Source of the DNA: Sphingobium sp. TCM1
GTDB lineage: Bacteria; Pseudomonadota; Alphaproteobacteria; Sphingomonadales; Sphingomonadaceae
Direction of reading: 5' to 3'
Assembly: GCF_001650725.1 (NCBI RefSeq)
Contig: NZ_LXVX01000001.1
Location: 181,831-245,830 of the forward strand
DNA: 64,000 bases
Shown one piece after another: positions 8,896-17,401 of the stretch (positions are counted from its first letter, which is position 1; every line of letters begins with the position of its first letter). A program made the position numbers and the translations under genes. The notes under the pieces are model-generated. The model saw only the letters and a list, made by a program, of their open reading frames with translations. It was not told the DNA's origin and did no database searches.

Positions 8896-10635
8896 ATGAG
8901 CAACCTGTCCCTCGATCGTCGCACCTTCTTCAAAGGCGCCGCCGCCCTCACGCTCGCGCAGGCTTTCCCCGCCTGGGCGCGTAGCGGGACGCCCGGCCTG
9001 CGACCTGCGCCCGGAGTCCTGTCGGGCGAGACGATCGCGCTGACCGTGGGGGAAAGCCATTTCGGCACCGGCGGGCGGTCCGCCCATGCCGTGACCATCA
9101 ATGGCACCGTTCCCGCGCCGCTCATTCGCCTGAAGGAAGGCCAGACTGTCCGCCTCGCCGTCACCAACCGGCTCAGGGAGGACACGTCGATCCACTGGCA
9201 CGGCCTCATCCTTCCCTTCCAGATGGACGGCGTGCCCGGCGTCAGCTTCCCCGGCATCCGTCCGGGCGAAACCTTCACCTATGAATTTGCGATCCGCCAG
9301 TCAGGCACCTACTGGTATCACAGTCATTCCGGGATGCAGGAGGCGATGGGCCATTATGGCCCGATCGTCATCGACCCGGCCGGTCCCGATCCGGTGCAGG
9401 CGACACGCGAACATGTGATCATGCTGGCCGACTGGTCGCCGGTCCATCCCCATGTCCTGCTCAAGCGCCTCAAGCAGATGGGCGGCTATTACAACATGCA
9501 GCGCCAGACGCTCGCCGGATTGCTCAAGGGCAGGGACATGCCGCTCAAGGATCGGATGGAGTGGGGCGCGATGCGCATGGACCCCACCGATATTTCCGAC
9601 GTCACCGGCTCCACCTACAGCTTCCTGGTAAATGGCCACGGGACGGCGGAAAACTGGACGGGCCTGTTCACGCCGGGCGAGCGGGTGCGGTTGCGCATCA
9701 TCAATGCGTCCGCCATGACGAATTTCAACGTGCGCCTGCCCGGACTTTCCATGACCGTGGTCCAGTGCGACGGCCAGCATGTCCAGCCCGTCGAAACCGA
9801 TGAATTCCAGATCGGCATCGCCGAAACCTATGACGTGGTCGTCCAGCCAACCGAGGCGAAACCCTATGGCCTGGTCGCCGAGGCCATCGACCGATCCGGC
9901 CTGGTCCGCGCGACGCTGGCGCCGCAGATCGGCCTGGTCGCGCCGATCCCGGCCCTTCGCCAGCGCCCTCTGCTCACCATGAAGGACATGGGGATGGACA
10001 TGTCGGGCATGGACATGGGGCAGGGTGGCGTCATTGATTTGAGCCAGCCGGCCAATGACAGCATGGCAGGCCATAGCATGAAGATGCTCGATCCCTCGGT
10101 CGCGCCGAACGTGCCGATGGGGCCGGGGGTCGCCACCCTGTCCTCAATGCCGGCTGATCGTACCGCCGACCGGCCGACGGGGCTGGAGGATGTGGAGCAC
10201 CGCGTCCTCACCTATGCCGATCTGCGCGCGCTGGAGCCGAACGAGGATGTCCGCACGCCCACCCGCACGCTCGACATCCACCTCACCGCCAACATGGAAC
10301 GCTATATGTGGTCCTTTGACGGCGTGAAGCTGTCGGAGGGGGCAGAGCGCATTCCCTTCCGCCATATGGAAAGGGTGCGCGTGAACCTGATCAACGACAC
10401 GATGATGCCGCACCCTATTCATATCCATGGCCATTTCTTCCAGCTCGTGACCGGAGAGGATGCGGCCCACAACCCGCGCAAGCATACAGTGAACGTCCTG
10501 CCGGGCGGCAGGATCAGCTTTGATCTTACCGCCGACGCGATCGGCGACTGGGCCTTTCACTGTCACATGCTGATGCACATGCACGCCGGGATGATGCGCG
10601 TCGTCACGGTTCGTCACGAGGGAGATGCGGCATGA
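8896..10635 (+). CDS. copA: CopA multicopper oxidase, Tat-exported
   Basis: A 579-residue copper resistance oxidase that oxidises Cu(I) in the periplasm. A Tat signal DRRTFFKG is at about residues 7-14. Three cupredoxin domains follow. The N-terminal copper ligands are HWHG and YWYHSHSG; the C-terminal set is HPIHIHGHFF and HCHMLMHMHAGM, so the type 1 and trinuclear sites look complete. A Met-rich insert near residues 360-400 (MKDMGMDMSGMDMG, then MAGHSMKM) is typical of CopA. Its stop overlaps the copB ATG (ATGA at 10632-10635). Confidence 0.96.
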   Translation: MSNLSLDRRTFFKGAAALTLAQAFPAWARSGTPGLRPAPGVLSGETIALTVGESHFGTGGRSAHAVTINGTVPAPLIRLKEGQTVRLAVTNRLREDTSIHWHGLILPFQMDGVPGVSFPGIRPGETFTYEFAIRQSGTYWYHSHSGMQEAMGHYGPIVIDPAGPDPVQATREHVIMLADWSPVHPHVLLKRLKQMGGYYNMQRQTLAGLLKGRDMPLKDRMEWGAMRMDPTDISDVTGSTYSFLVNGHGTAENWTGLFTPGERVRLRIINASAMTNFNVRLPGLSMTVVQCDGQHVQPVETDEFQIGIAETYDVVVQPTEAKPYGLVAEAIDRSGLVRATLAPQIGLVAPIPALRQRPLLTMKDMGMDMSGMDMGQGGVIDLSQPANDSMAGHSMKMLDPSVAPNVPMGPGVATLSSMPADRTADRPTGLEDVEHRVLTYADLRALEPNEDVRTPTRTLDIHLTANMERYMWSFDGVKLSEGAERIPFRHMERVRVNLINDTMMPHPIHIHGHFFQLVTGEDAAHNPRKHTVNVLPGGRISFDLTADAIGDWAFHCHMLMHMHAGMMRVVTVRHEGDAA

Positions 10636-11585
10636 AGCGCCTGACTGCCGCTGTCGCTCTGTTGCTGGCCGGTATCGCCATGCCCGCTCTCGCACAGACC
10701 GAACCGCCGATGGATCATGGGCAGATGAACCATGAGCAGATGGACCATAGCGCGCACCAGGCGCCGCCGGCCGAGGAAGCCGCGGCGGGGGACCAGGCTG
10801 CCAATCCCCACGCCGGCCATGGCGCGCCCGCGTCGGACGCCACCATTCCACAGGGCGTCGCGCCGCCTGTCGCGACCGACTATGCCGCCGAAGCCTTCTA
10901 CGCCCCCGAAGTGATGGCCCGCGCCCGCGCCGCCTTGCGCAAGGAAAGCGGCGGCATGATCTTCTCGCAACTGATGGTCGATCGGCTGGAATATCGCGCG
11001 CAAAAGGGTGCGGATGGCTATCATTGGGAAGGGGAAGGCTGGATCGGCGGCGACATCAACCGCCTCGCCATCAAGTCGGAAGGGGAGGGCGAAGTCGGCG
11101 GGCCGCTCGAAAGCGCCGAGGTGCAGGCGCTTTACAGCCGCGCCATCGACCCCTGGTGGAACCTGGTCGCGGGTGTCCGCCACGATATCCGTCCACAACC
11201 CCAGCGCAGTTATGCGACGATCGGCATCGAAGGCCTCGCGCCCTACTGGTTCGAGGTCGAGGCGCAGGCGTTCCTTTCCGACAAGGGGGACGCCCATCTG
11301 CGGGTCGAGGGCAGCTACGACCAGCGCCTCACCCAGCGCCTGATCCTGCAACCCGCCGCCGAAGTGAACATCGCCGCGCAGGACGTGCCGGAACTGGGCA
11401 TCGGATCGGGGATCTCGAACGTCGAACTCGGGTTGCGGCTGCGTTACGAATTTGCGCGTGAATTCGCGCCCTATGTCGGCGTCAACTGGGAACGCAGCTT
11501 CGGCGACACCGCCCGCTACGCCCGCGCGGCGGGGGAAGGGGTGTCGGCCACCAGTCTGGTGATGGGCGTGCGCTTCTGGTTCTAG
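10632..11585 (+). CDS. copB: CopB outer-membrane copper resistance protein
   Basis: A 317-residue CopB-family protein. It has a Sec signal ending ALAQT, then a Met/His-rich linker (MDHGQMNHEQMDHSAHQ) at about residues 27-43 that can bind copper. After a low-complexity Ala/Pro region the rest is a predicted outer-membrane beta-barrel ending in Trp-Phe, as usual for porin-like proteins. It is translationally coupled to copA and is the last gene of the plus-strand copper operon. Confidence 0.94.
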   Translation: MKRLTAAVALLLAGIAMPALAQTEPPMDHGQMNHEQMDHSAHQAPPAEEAAAGDQAANPHAGHGAPASDATIPQGVAPPVATDYAAEAFYAPEVMARARAALRKESGGMIFSQLMVDRLEYRAQKGADGYHWEGEGWIGGDINRLAIKSEGEGEVGGPLESAEVQALYSRAIDPWWNLVAGVRHDIRPQPQRSYATIGIEGLAPYWFEVEAQAFLSDKGDAHLRVEGSYDQRLTQRLILQPAAEVNIAAQDVPELGIGSGISNVELGLRLRYEFAREFAPYVGVNWERSFGDTARYARAAGEGVSATSLVMGVRFWF

Positions 11586-11655
11586 AGCAAAAAACGATGC
11601 CACAACTAAAAACGGGAGCGCGCGTCCTGCGTCCGATTTAACCCAGCGCGCTGGA

Positions 11656-12873
11656 TCAAATGAACAGGAAGTCGGCGACGGTGAAGTTCGCCGCCATCAG
11701 CGTGCCGGATGGGTCGCCGATCTCGATGCCGAAGCGCACGCCGTCGCCCGTCGTCACCCACAGCGCGACATCGCCATCGGCCTGATCCTGCGCGAACACC
11801 GTGCCGGGACTACCTGAATTGCTGAACTGCGTCACGCCCAGCTTCTCCAGCACGATTCGGTCGATCCCGTCCTGAAAATCATCGATGCGGTCGCCGCCGT
11901 CCAGCGCGCCCGCGCCCTTGAATACGAAGCGGTCGGCCCCTTGGCCGCCCCACAGCCGGTCCGCGCCCAGCTCGCCGAACAGCAAGTCGGCGCCAGCGTC
12001 GCCGAACAGTGCATCGGCATCATTGCCGCCGAACAACTGATCGTCGTCCTCGCCGCCCTGAAGCCGGTCCAGGCCGGACCCGCCGAGCATCACATCTGAT
12101 CCGCCTTCGCCCGTCAATATGTCGTCATCGGCGCCGCCATTCAGCAGGTCGTTGCCGTCCCCGGCCTCGATCAGGTCGTCGCCCGCGCTGCCCAGAAGCT
12201 GGTCGTTGCCCCACTCCGCCGATAGGATGTCGTTCCCGGCGCCTCCGTCGAGCTGATTATGGCCATCGCCGCCATCGACCCGGTCGTTGCCGTCGCCGCC
12301 ATAGACGCGGTCGTCGCCGGCCTCGCCCTTCAGCGCGTCGTTGCCGCCCTCGCCATGGATGATGTCGTTGCCGTCGCCGCCCGATACTGCCTGATTGGTC
12401 AGCAGTCCGGTGGCGGGATTGATCTCGTCGAGAAAGCCATCCGCATCATCGCCGGCGTAGATGGTGTCATTGCCCGCACCCGCATCAAGATAGTCGCGCC
12501 CGGCGCCGCCATAGATGGTGTCGTCGCCGATGCCGGCAACGATCATGTCATGGCCCGAGCCGCCATCGACAACATCGTTACCGTCCTTCGCGTCCAGCCG
12601 GTCGTTGCCTGAACCGCCTCGCAGCACATCATTGCCCGGGCCGCCATCCAGCCCGTCATTGCCATCGCCGCCATCCAGCAGATCGGCCCCATCCGCCCCC
12701 TTCAGGAAGTCGTCGCCGGGCTGACCATAGAGCTTGTCGTCGCCGTCCCCGCCGAAAATCTGGTCATTGCCAAGGCCCGCTGAAATGACGTCGTTCCCGG
12801 CGTAGCCCTGGATCAGATCCGCGAGCGTGGAACCGATGAGCGTGTCATTCTTGTTGGTCCCCAATATGTTCAT
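11656..12873 (-). CDS. RTX calcium-binding repeat protein
   Basis: A 405-residue acidic protein. Residues 1 to about 310 are almost entirely glycine/aspartate nonapeptide repeats of the GGxGxDxLx type, interrupted once near 145-165. The final roughly 90 residues form a C-terminal cap resembling type I secretion targets, ending in hydrophobic residues (VADFLFI). No N-terminal signal and no enzymatic domain are visible, so type I secretion and calcium-dependent folding outside the cell are likely. No type I secretion genes occur in this window. Function is unknown; it could be a surface or matrix protein. Upstream 12874-12997 should hold its promoter. Confidence 0.88.
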   Translation of the reverse strand: MNILGTNKNDTLIGSTLADLIQGYAGNDVISAGLGNDQIFGGDGDDKLYGQPGDDFLKGADGADLLDGGDGNDGLDGGPGNDVLRGGSGNDRLDAKDGNDVVDGGSGHDMIVAGIGDDTIYGGAGRDYLDAGAGNDTIYAGDDADGFLDEINPATGLLTNQAVSGGDGNDIIHGEGGNDALKGEAGDDRVYGGDGNDRVDGGDGHNQLDGGAGNDILSAEWGNDQLLGSAGDDLIEAGDGNDLLNGGADDDILTGEGGSDVMLGGSGLDRLQGGEDDDQLFGGNDADALFGDAGADLLFGELGADRLWGGQGADRFVFKGAGALDGGDRIDDFQDGIDRIVLEKLGVTQFSNSGSPGTVFAQDQADGDVALWVTTGDGVRFGIEIGDPSGTLMAANFTVADFLFI

Positions 12874-12997
12874 GACGGCCAGCCATTGGAGTGAAGGCGT
12901 CGCGCAGACGCCAATAGCGTGACCAGAATGGCTTTCCCGCGCTGGCCGGGCCAGTACGCAGACGGATGGTGTCCGATGGTTCAGTGCCGCGGCACGA

Positions 12998-14143
12998 TCA
13001 GTTCAGATGGCGCTCCGCCAGCGCGACATGCAGCCGGACACCCAGTTCCAGCACATCATCGTTGAAATCATAATGCGGATTGTGCAGCGGCGCCGACCCT
13101 TCGGGCCTGGCCTGCCCCAGCCAGATATAGGCTCCCTTGCACGCCTGCAGCATGAAGGCGAAATCCTCGGACGTGAAGGCCGGATCGGGCGCCAGTCGCG
13201 CCTCGCCCACGGTCGCCGCGGCGGCCAGCGCTTCCTGCGCGGCCTCCGCATCGTTGATCGTCGCGGGATAATAACGCTGATAGTCGACCGTTGCCGTCAA
13301 CTCGCCCGCTTGCGCCACGCCCGCCGCAATCTGCCGGATCGATTCCTCGATGCGGTCCTGCACCGCCGGATCGAAGGTGCGGACCGTGCCGCCGATCGTC
13401 ACCAGTTCGGGGATCACATTATGGGTATGCCCGCCATGGATTTGCGTGATCGACAATACGGCCGATGCTGTCGGCGCGATCCGGCGCGACACGATGGCGT
13501 TCAGTTGCTGCACCAGGGATGCCGCAGCCAATATGGCATCGGGCGTATCCTGCGGGATGGCGGCATGGCCGCCGCGCCCCTCCAGCCGGATCTCGAACTT
13601 GTCGGCCGCGCCCATGATCGGGCCGGGACGGGTCGCGATCGTGCCGGCGGGCAGGTCGGGCCAGTTGTGCAGGCCGAACACCCGGTCGCAGGGGAAGCGA
13701 TCGAACAGCCCTTCCTTCACCATCTCGCGCGCGCCGCCCTGGCCTTCCTCGGCGGGCTGGAAGAAGAAATGGACGGTTCCGTCGAAATTGCGGCTGCGGC
13801 TCAGATGCTGCGCCGCGCCCAGCAGCATGGCGACATGGCCGTCATGGCCGCACCCATGGAAGGTGCCGGGCGTCTTGCTGGCATAGGGCAGGTTGGTCTG
13901 CTCATGGATGGGCAGAGCGTCCATGTCGGCGCGCAGGCCTATACTGCGCGACGACGTGCCGTTCCGCAGAACGCCGACGACGCCGGTCCGCCCGATCCCC
14001 TCATGCACCTCCAGCCCGAGCGCGCGCAGCTGCTCGGCGATCCTCGCCGCGGTGCGATGCTCGCAGAAACCAAGCTCGGGATGGGCATGGATGTCGCGGC
14101 GAAACGCGACGAGCGGTTCGATCAGGTCGGCAATGTCGGTCAT
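12998..14143 (-). CDS. M20-family metallo-amidohydrolase (hippurate/N-acyl-amino-acid hydrolase type)
   Basis: A 381-residue cytosolic zinc amidohydrolase of the M20D group. Metal-site motifs are GLRADMDALP at about 70, GCGHDGHVAMLLGAA at about 96 and PAEEGQGGARE at about 130, with a late TSEDFAFM block, so all expected ligands are present. It is usual length. These enzymes remove acyl groups from N-acyl amino acids or split indole-amino-acid conjugates. It lies just downstream of an Lrp/AsnC regulator and a class III aminotransferase on the same strand, suggesting a role in amino-acid or conjugate use. Confidence 0.92.
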   Translation of the reverse strand: MTDIADLIEPLVAFRRDIHAHPELGFCEHRTAARIAEQLRALGLEVHEGIGRTGVVGVLRNGTSSRSIGLRADMDALPIHEQTNLPYASKTPGTFHGCGHDGHVAMLLGAAQHLSRSRNFDGTVHFFFQPAEEGQGGAREMVKEGLFDRFPCDRVFGLHNWPDLPAGTIATRPGPIMGAADKFEIRLEGRGGHAAIPQDTPDAILAAASLVQQLNAIVSRRIAPTASAVLSITQIHGGHTHNVIPELVTIGGTVRTFDPAVQDRIEESIRQIAAGVAQAGELTATVDYQRYYPATINDAEAAQEALAAAATVGEARLAPDPAFTSEDFAFMLQACKGAYIWLGQARPEGSAPLHNPHYDFNDDVLELGVRLHVALAERHLN

Positions 14144-14159
14144 GCTTGGAAACCTAGCC

Positions 14160-14654
14160 CTATCGCTGTTCGCCGAACAGATGCTGGATCGGATAATGAT
14201 GCTTGATGAAGGGCGACTTGATCACGACATAGCTGAAATATTTCTCGATGCCGTAGTCGCTCTCCAGCATCCCTTCGATGATCGACTGATAATGCGCCAC
14301 GCCGCGCGTCACGAATTTCAGCAGATAATCGTAACCGCCGCTCACCAGGTGACATTCGACGATCTCGTCCAGCTTGCGGATGCGCGTTTCGAACCGCGAA
14401 AAGTCGCCGGCGCGATGCTCGGTCAGCGTCACCTCGGTAAAGACGGTCAGATATTCGCCCAGCTTGTGCAGGTTGATATGCGCGCCATAGCCGGTGATGT
14501 AGCCTGCCTTCTCCAGCCGCTTGACGCGGGTCAGGCAAGGGCTGGGGGACAGGCCCACTGCGTCGGCCAGCTCGACATTGGTGATGCGGCCGGATTGTTG
14601 AAGCTGCGTGAGGATCTTGAGGTCGATCCTGTCCAGTCGTGGTCCGCCCAGCAT
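14160..14654 (-). CDS. Lrp/AsnC family transcriptional regulator
   Basis: A 164-residue regulator. An N-terminal winged helix-turn-helix (LDRIDLKILTQLQQSGRITNVELA, then SPSPCLTRVKRLEKAGYI) occupies about residues 5-60, and the C-terminal RAM ligand domain about 75-155. It sits between the class III aminotransferase upstream (20 bp gap) and the M20 amidohydrolase downstream, all on the minus strand. Local regulators of this type usually control adjacent amino-acid catabolic genes in response to an amino acid, so the aminotransferase and amidohydrolase are the likely targets. Confidence 0.93.
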   Translation of the reverse strand: MLGGPRLDRIDLKILTQLQQSGRITNVELADAVGLSPSPCLTRVKRLEKAGYITGYGAHINLHKLGEYLTVFTEVTLTEHRAGDFSRFETRIRKLDEIVECHLVSGGYDYLLKFVTRGVAHYQSIIEGMLESDYGIEKYFSYVVIKSPFIKHHYPIQHLFGEQR

Positions 14655-14674
14655 ATCCCTGCTCCCCCTTCGTC

Positions 14675-16087
14675 TTATCCCACCGCCGCGCGAATATCGG
14701 CTTCTTCGAGCAGATCGTCCAGCGTCTTGCGGATGCGGGCGAATATCTCGTCCATCTCCGCGTCGGACGCGCAGAGCGCCGGCGCGAGGCCGATGATATT
14801 GTCGGCGAAGGCCCGGAAGATGACGCCGTTCTGATAGCCTTTTTCGAACAGCCGGTCGGCGAGTTTCAGCGCGGGATCGAAGCGCGTCTTCCCGCCCTTG
14901 TCCGCGACCAGCTCGATCGCGCCCAGCAGCCCGCGGCCCCGCGTGTCGCCGACCATCGCATGGTCGGCAATGCCCGCCAGCCCGGCGTCGAAGCGCGCGG
15001 CGACCTTCTGCCCGTTCGCCAATATGCCGCCATCGGTATAGAGGCGCAGCACTTCCAGGCCCACGGCCGCGCTGACGGGATGGCCGGAATAGGTCGCGCC
15101 ATGGCCGATGGCGAGGTCCGGCGCGGCGCCATTGGCGATGCCCTGATAGATCTTGTCCGACATCAGCAGCGCGCCCATCGGCACATAGCCGGCGGTCAGC
15201 CCCTTGGCCAAAGTCATCAGGTCCGGCGTCACGCCCTCGGCCTCGCAGGCGAACATCGGCCCGGTGCGGCCGAAGCCGGTGATGACTTCATCGGTGACGA
15301 AGAGAATGTCCAGCTCGGTGCAGGCGTCGCGCATCGCCTTGAGCCAGCCGACCGGCGGCACGATGACGCCGCCCGATCCCTGGATGGGCTCGCAGAAGAA
15401 AGCGGCGACATTGTCCGCGCCCAGCTGCGCCACCTTGTCCTTCAACTCCTGCACCGATCGCGCGATGATCGCAGCGTCGTCGCCCTCCAGCTCGCTGCGA
15501 TAGGGGTAGGGGGAGGCGATATGATGCTGCCAGCGCAGCGGTAGGTCGAAGCCGCGATGGAAATTGGCGAGCGCCGTCAGCCCCGCGCCGGTGCTGCTCG
15601 ACCCATGATAGCCGCGCTCCAGGGCGATGAACTGCTTCTTCGCCGGCTTGCCGATCGCGTTATGATAGTGCGTGATGTAGCGGATCGCCGAGTCCACCGC
15701 GTCCGACCCGCCCAGCGTGAAATAGACATGGTCCAGTCCCTCGGGGCTGAGGTCGACCAGCCGCTGCGCCAGCTTCACCGCCGGCTCGCTGCCGAAATGG
15801 AAATAGCCGGTGGCGTAGGGCAGGCGACGCATCTGTTCGGCCGCCACTTCTGCTATGCTGTCCTGGCCATAGCCGACATTGACGCACCACAGGCCGGCAA
15901 AGGCGTCCAGCACTTCCTTGCCGTCGATATCCGTCAGCCACATGCCCTTGCCGCTCTGCAACAGCGTCGCTCCGCGCGCCTCATGCCCGCGAAAGGAAGT
16001 GACGGGGTGGATCAGGTGATCGCGGTCGATGTCCAGCAGGGACCGGTTGGATTGCAGCGTCATCGGGGGGCTCGCTGTTGTGGTCAT
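14675..16087 (-). CDS. Class III pyridoxal-phosphate aminotransferase (omega-transaminase)
   Basis: A 470-residue PLP enzyme. Key blocks are FVTDEVITGFGRTG (Asp binding the pyridine nitrogen) at about 260-275 and TLAKGLTAGYVPMGA, whose Lys near 291 should form the Schiff base. HPVTSFRGHE near the N terminus and YHGSSSTGAG fit the putrescine/beta-alanine:pyruvate transaminase group. Members move an amino group from a diamine, beta-alanine or GABA to pyruvate or 2-oxoglutarate. The nearby succinate-semialdehyde dehydrogenase and PuuB-like oxidase make a polyamine or GABA substrate plausible. The exact substrate is not decided by sequence. Confidence 0.9.
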   Translation of the reverse strand: MTTTASPPMTLQSNRSLLDIDRDHLIHPVTSFRGHEARGATLLQSGKGMWLTDIDGKEVLDAFAGLWCVNVGYGQDSIAEVAAEQMRRLPYATGYFHFGSEPAVKLAQRLVDLSPEGLDHVYFTLGGSDAVDSAIRYITHYHNAIGKPAKKQFIALERGYHGSSSTGAGLTALANFHRGFDLPLRWQHHIASPYPYRSELEGDDAAIIARSVQELKDKVAQLGADNVAAFFCEPIQGSGGVIVPPVGWLKAMRDACTELDILFVTDEVITGFGRTGPMFACEAEGVTPDLMTLAKGLTAGYVPMGALLMSDKIYQGIANGAAPDLAIGHGATYSGHPVSAAVGLEVLRLYTDGGILANGQKVAARFDAGLAGIADHAMVGDTRGRGLLGAIELVADKGGKTRFDPALKLADRLFEKGYQNGVIFRAFADNIIGLAPALCASDAEMDEIFARIRKTLDDLLEEADIRAAVG

Positions 16088-16164
16088 GGAGGTCAGCCTA
16101 TCCTTATGCCGCGGGGCGAAAGCCCGATATGGGGCGAACAGGCATCGTCCCCGGCTTTTATCGC

Positions 16165-16197
16165 GAACCGGCGCGGCATATTCTGCCGCGCCGGTTC
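16165..16197 (-). terminator. Hairpin after the tartrate dehydrogenase gene
   Basis: A perfect 14-bp inverted repeat (GAACCGGCGCGGCA at 16165-16178 and its complement at 16184-16197) with a 5-nt loop starts 8 bp past the stop at 16205. On the minus strand it is not followed by a strong T-run, so termination may be partial. Confidence 0.6.
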
Positions 16198-16204
16198 CCC
16201 GGCG

Positions 16205-17281
16205 TCAGGAGAGCGCGTCGGCGATCGCCTTGCCGCACTCTTGCGTGTTGGCCTTGCCCTTGAGGTCGCCGGTGCGCAGCCCCGGTTCGGCCAGCACCGT
16301 CTCGACCGCGCGCATGATCGCGGCGGCGGCCTCCGCCTCGCCCAGATGCTCCAGCATCATCGCCGCTGACCAGATCTGGCCGACCGGATTGGCGATGCCC
16401 TTGCCCGCTATGTCCGGGGCGGACCCATGGACCGGTTCGAACAGAGAGGGCGCGGTGCGGTCCGGGTTGATATTTCCCGATGGTGCGACGCCGATCGTGC
16501 CGGTGCACGCCGGGCCGAGGTCGGAGAGGATGTCGCCGAACAGGTTGGACGCCACCACCACGTCGAAGCGATCCGGGTTCAGCACGAACTGCGCGGTCAA
16601 GATGTCGATATGATATTTGTCGTGGGTGACGGTCGGATAGTGTTTCGCCATCTCCTCGACCCGCTCGTCCCACCAGGGCATGGTGATGGCGATGCCGTTG
16701 GACTTGGTGGCCGACGTGACATGCTTGCGATCCCGCGTCGCCGCCAGTTCGAAGGCGTAGCGTAGCACCCGGTCGGTGCCGTGCCGCGTCATCACCGTTT
16801 CCTGGATCACCACCTCGCGCGGGGTGCCGGGGAACATCTTGCCGCCGACCGAACTATATTCGCCTTCCGTATTCTCGCGCACGACCCAGAAGTCGATGTC
16901 GCCCGGCTCGCGCCCGACCAGCGGACAGGGCACGCCGGGCATCAGCCGGACGGGGCGCAGATTGACATATTGGTCATATTCGCGGCGGAACTGGAGCAGC
17001 GAACCCCAGAGCGAGACATGATCGGGCACCGTATCGGGCCAGCCCACGGCGCCAAAGAAGATCGCGTCGGGGTTGCCGATCCGCTCCTTCCAGTCGTCCG
17101 GCATCATCTGGCCATGGCTGGCATAATAGTCGCAGCAGGCGAAATCCTGCCACGTCTGATCGATGGAAAAGCCGTAAAGGCCCGCCGCGCGCTCCAGCAC
17201 GCGAATGCCCTCGGGCATGACTTCCTTGCCGATGCCGTCGCCGGGGATGACGGAGATGGAATAGTTGCGCGAGTTCGCCAT
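16205..17281 (-). CDS. ttuC: Tartrate / D-malate dehydrogenase (decarboxylating hydroxyacid dehydrogenase)
   Basis: A 358-residue enzyme of the isocitrate/isopropylmalate dehydrogenase family. The N terminus SVIPGDGIGKEVMPEG and the ACCDYYASHGQMMPDDW block are characteristic of TtuC/DmlA, which oxidise tartrate or D-malate with NAD. LRPVRLMPGVPCP and VRENTEGEYSSVGG carry the substrate and cofactor residues. The start was chosen at 17281 because it fits the family N terminus and is preceded by GGGAG about 7 bp upstream. An ORF extending to 17362 would read through an intergenic repeat. It is downstream of gabD on the same strand, with its own probable leader. Confidence 0.92.
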   Translation of the reverse strand: MANSRNYSISVIPGDGIGKEVMPEGIRVLERAAGLYGFSIDQTWQDFACCDYYASHGQMMPDDWKERIGNPDAIFFGAVGWPDTVPDHVSLWGSLLQFRREYDQYVNLRPVRLMPGVPCPLVGREPGDIDFWVVRENTEGEYSSVGGKMFPGTPREVVIQETVMTRHGTDRVLRYAFELAATRDRKHVTSATKSNGIAITMPWWDERVEEMAKHYPTVTHDKYHIDILTAQFVLNPDRFDVVVASNLFGDILSDLGPACTGTIGVAPSGNINPDRTAPSLFEPVHGSAPDIAGKGIANPVGQIWSAAMMLEHLGEAEAAAAIMRAVETVLAEPGLRTGDLKGKANTQECGKAIADALS

Positions 17282-17290
17282 TAAAATCTC

Positions 17291-17318
17291 CCGTTCGGGC
17301 TGAGCCTGTCGAAGCCCT
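17291..17318. repeat. Short dispersed intergenic repeat
   Basis: The stretch CCGTTCGGGCTGAGCCTGTC followed by GAAGCCCT matches a sequence I recall as a very common intergenic repeat in sphingomonads and other proteobacteria. It is partly self-complementary (GGGCTGAGCC / GAAGCCC region). Here it lies in the leader of the tartrate dehydrogenase gene, touching the ribosome binding site, so it could affect translation. Confidence 0.6.
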
Positions 17319-17348
17319 CTATTTTTTAAGAAGAAATGCGCTTCGATA

Positions 17349-17376
17349 TTCAAACGAGGCAAGCGACTCGTTTGAA
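17349..17376. repeat. Inverted repeat upstream of tartrate dehydrogenase
   Basis: TTCAAACGAG at 17349-17358 and CTCGTTTGAA at 17367-17376 form a perfect 10-bp inverted repeat with an 8-nt spacer, between gabD (stop at 17402) and ttuC (start at 17281). It could be an operator for ttuC or the gabD terminator; on the minus strand the following bases are T-rich (TTTCTTCTT). Confidence 0.5.
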
Positions 17377-17401
17377 CAGCGCGAACGGACTAGAAGCAGG
17401 T

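Noticed and set aside
12009..12724. Val/Ala-rich and Arg-rich frames opposite the RTX gene
   Set aside because: They are reverse reads of the Gly-Asp repeats, which explains their own periodicity.
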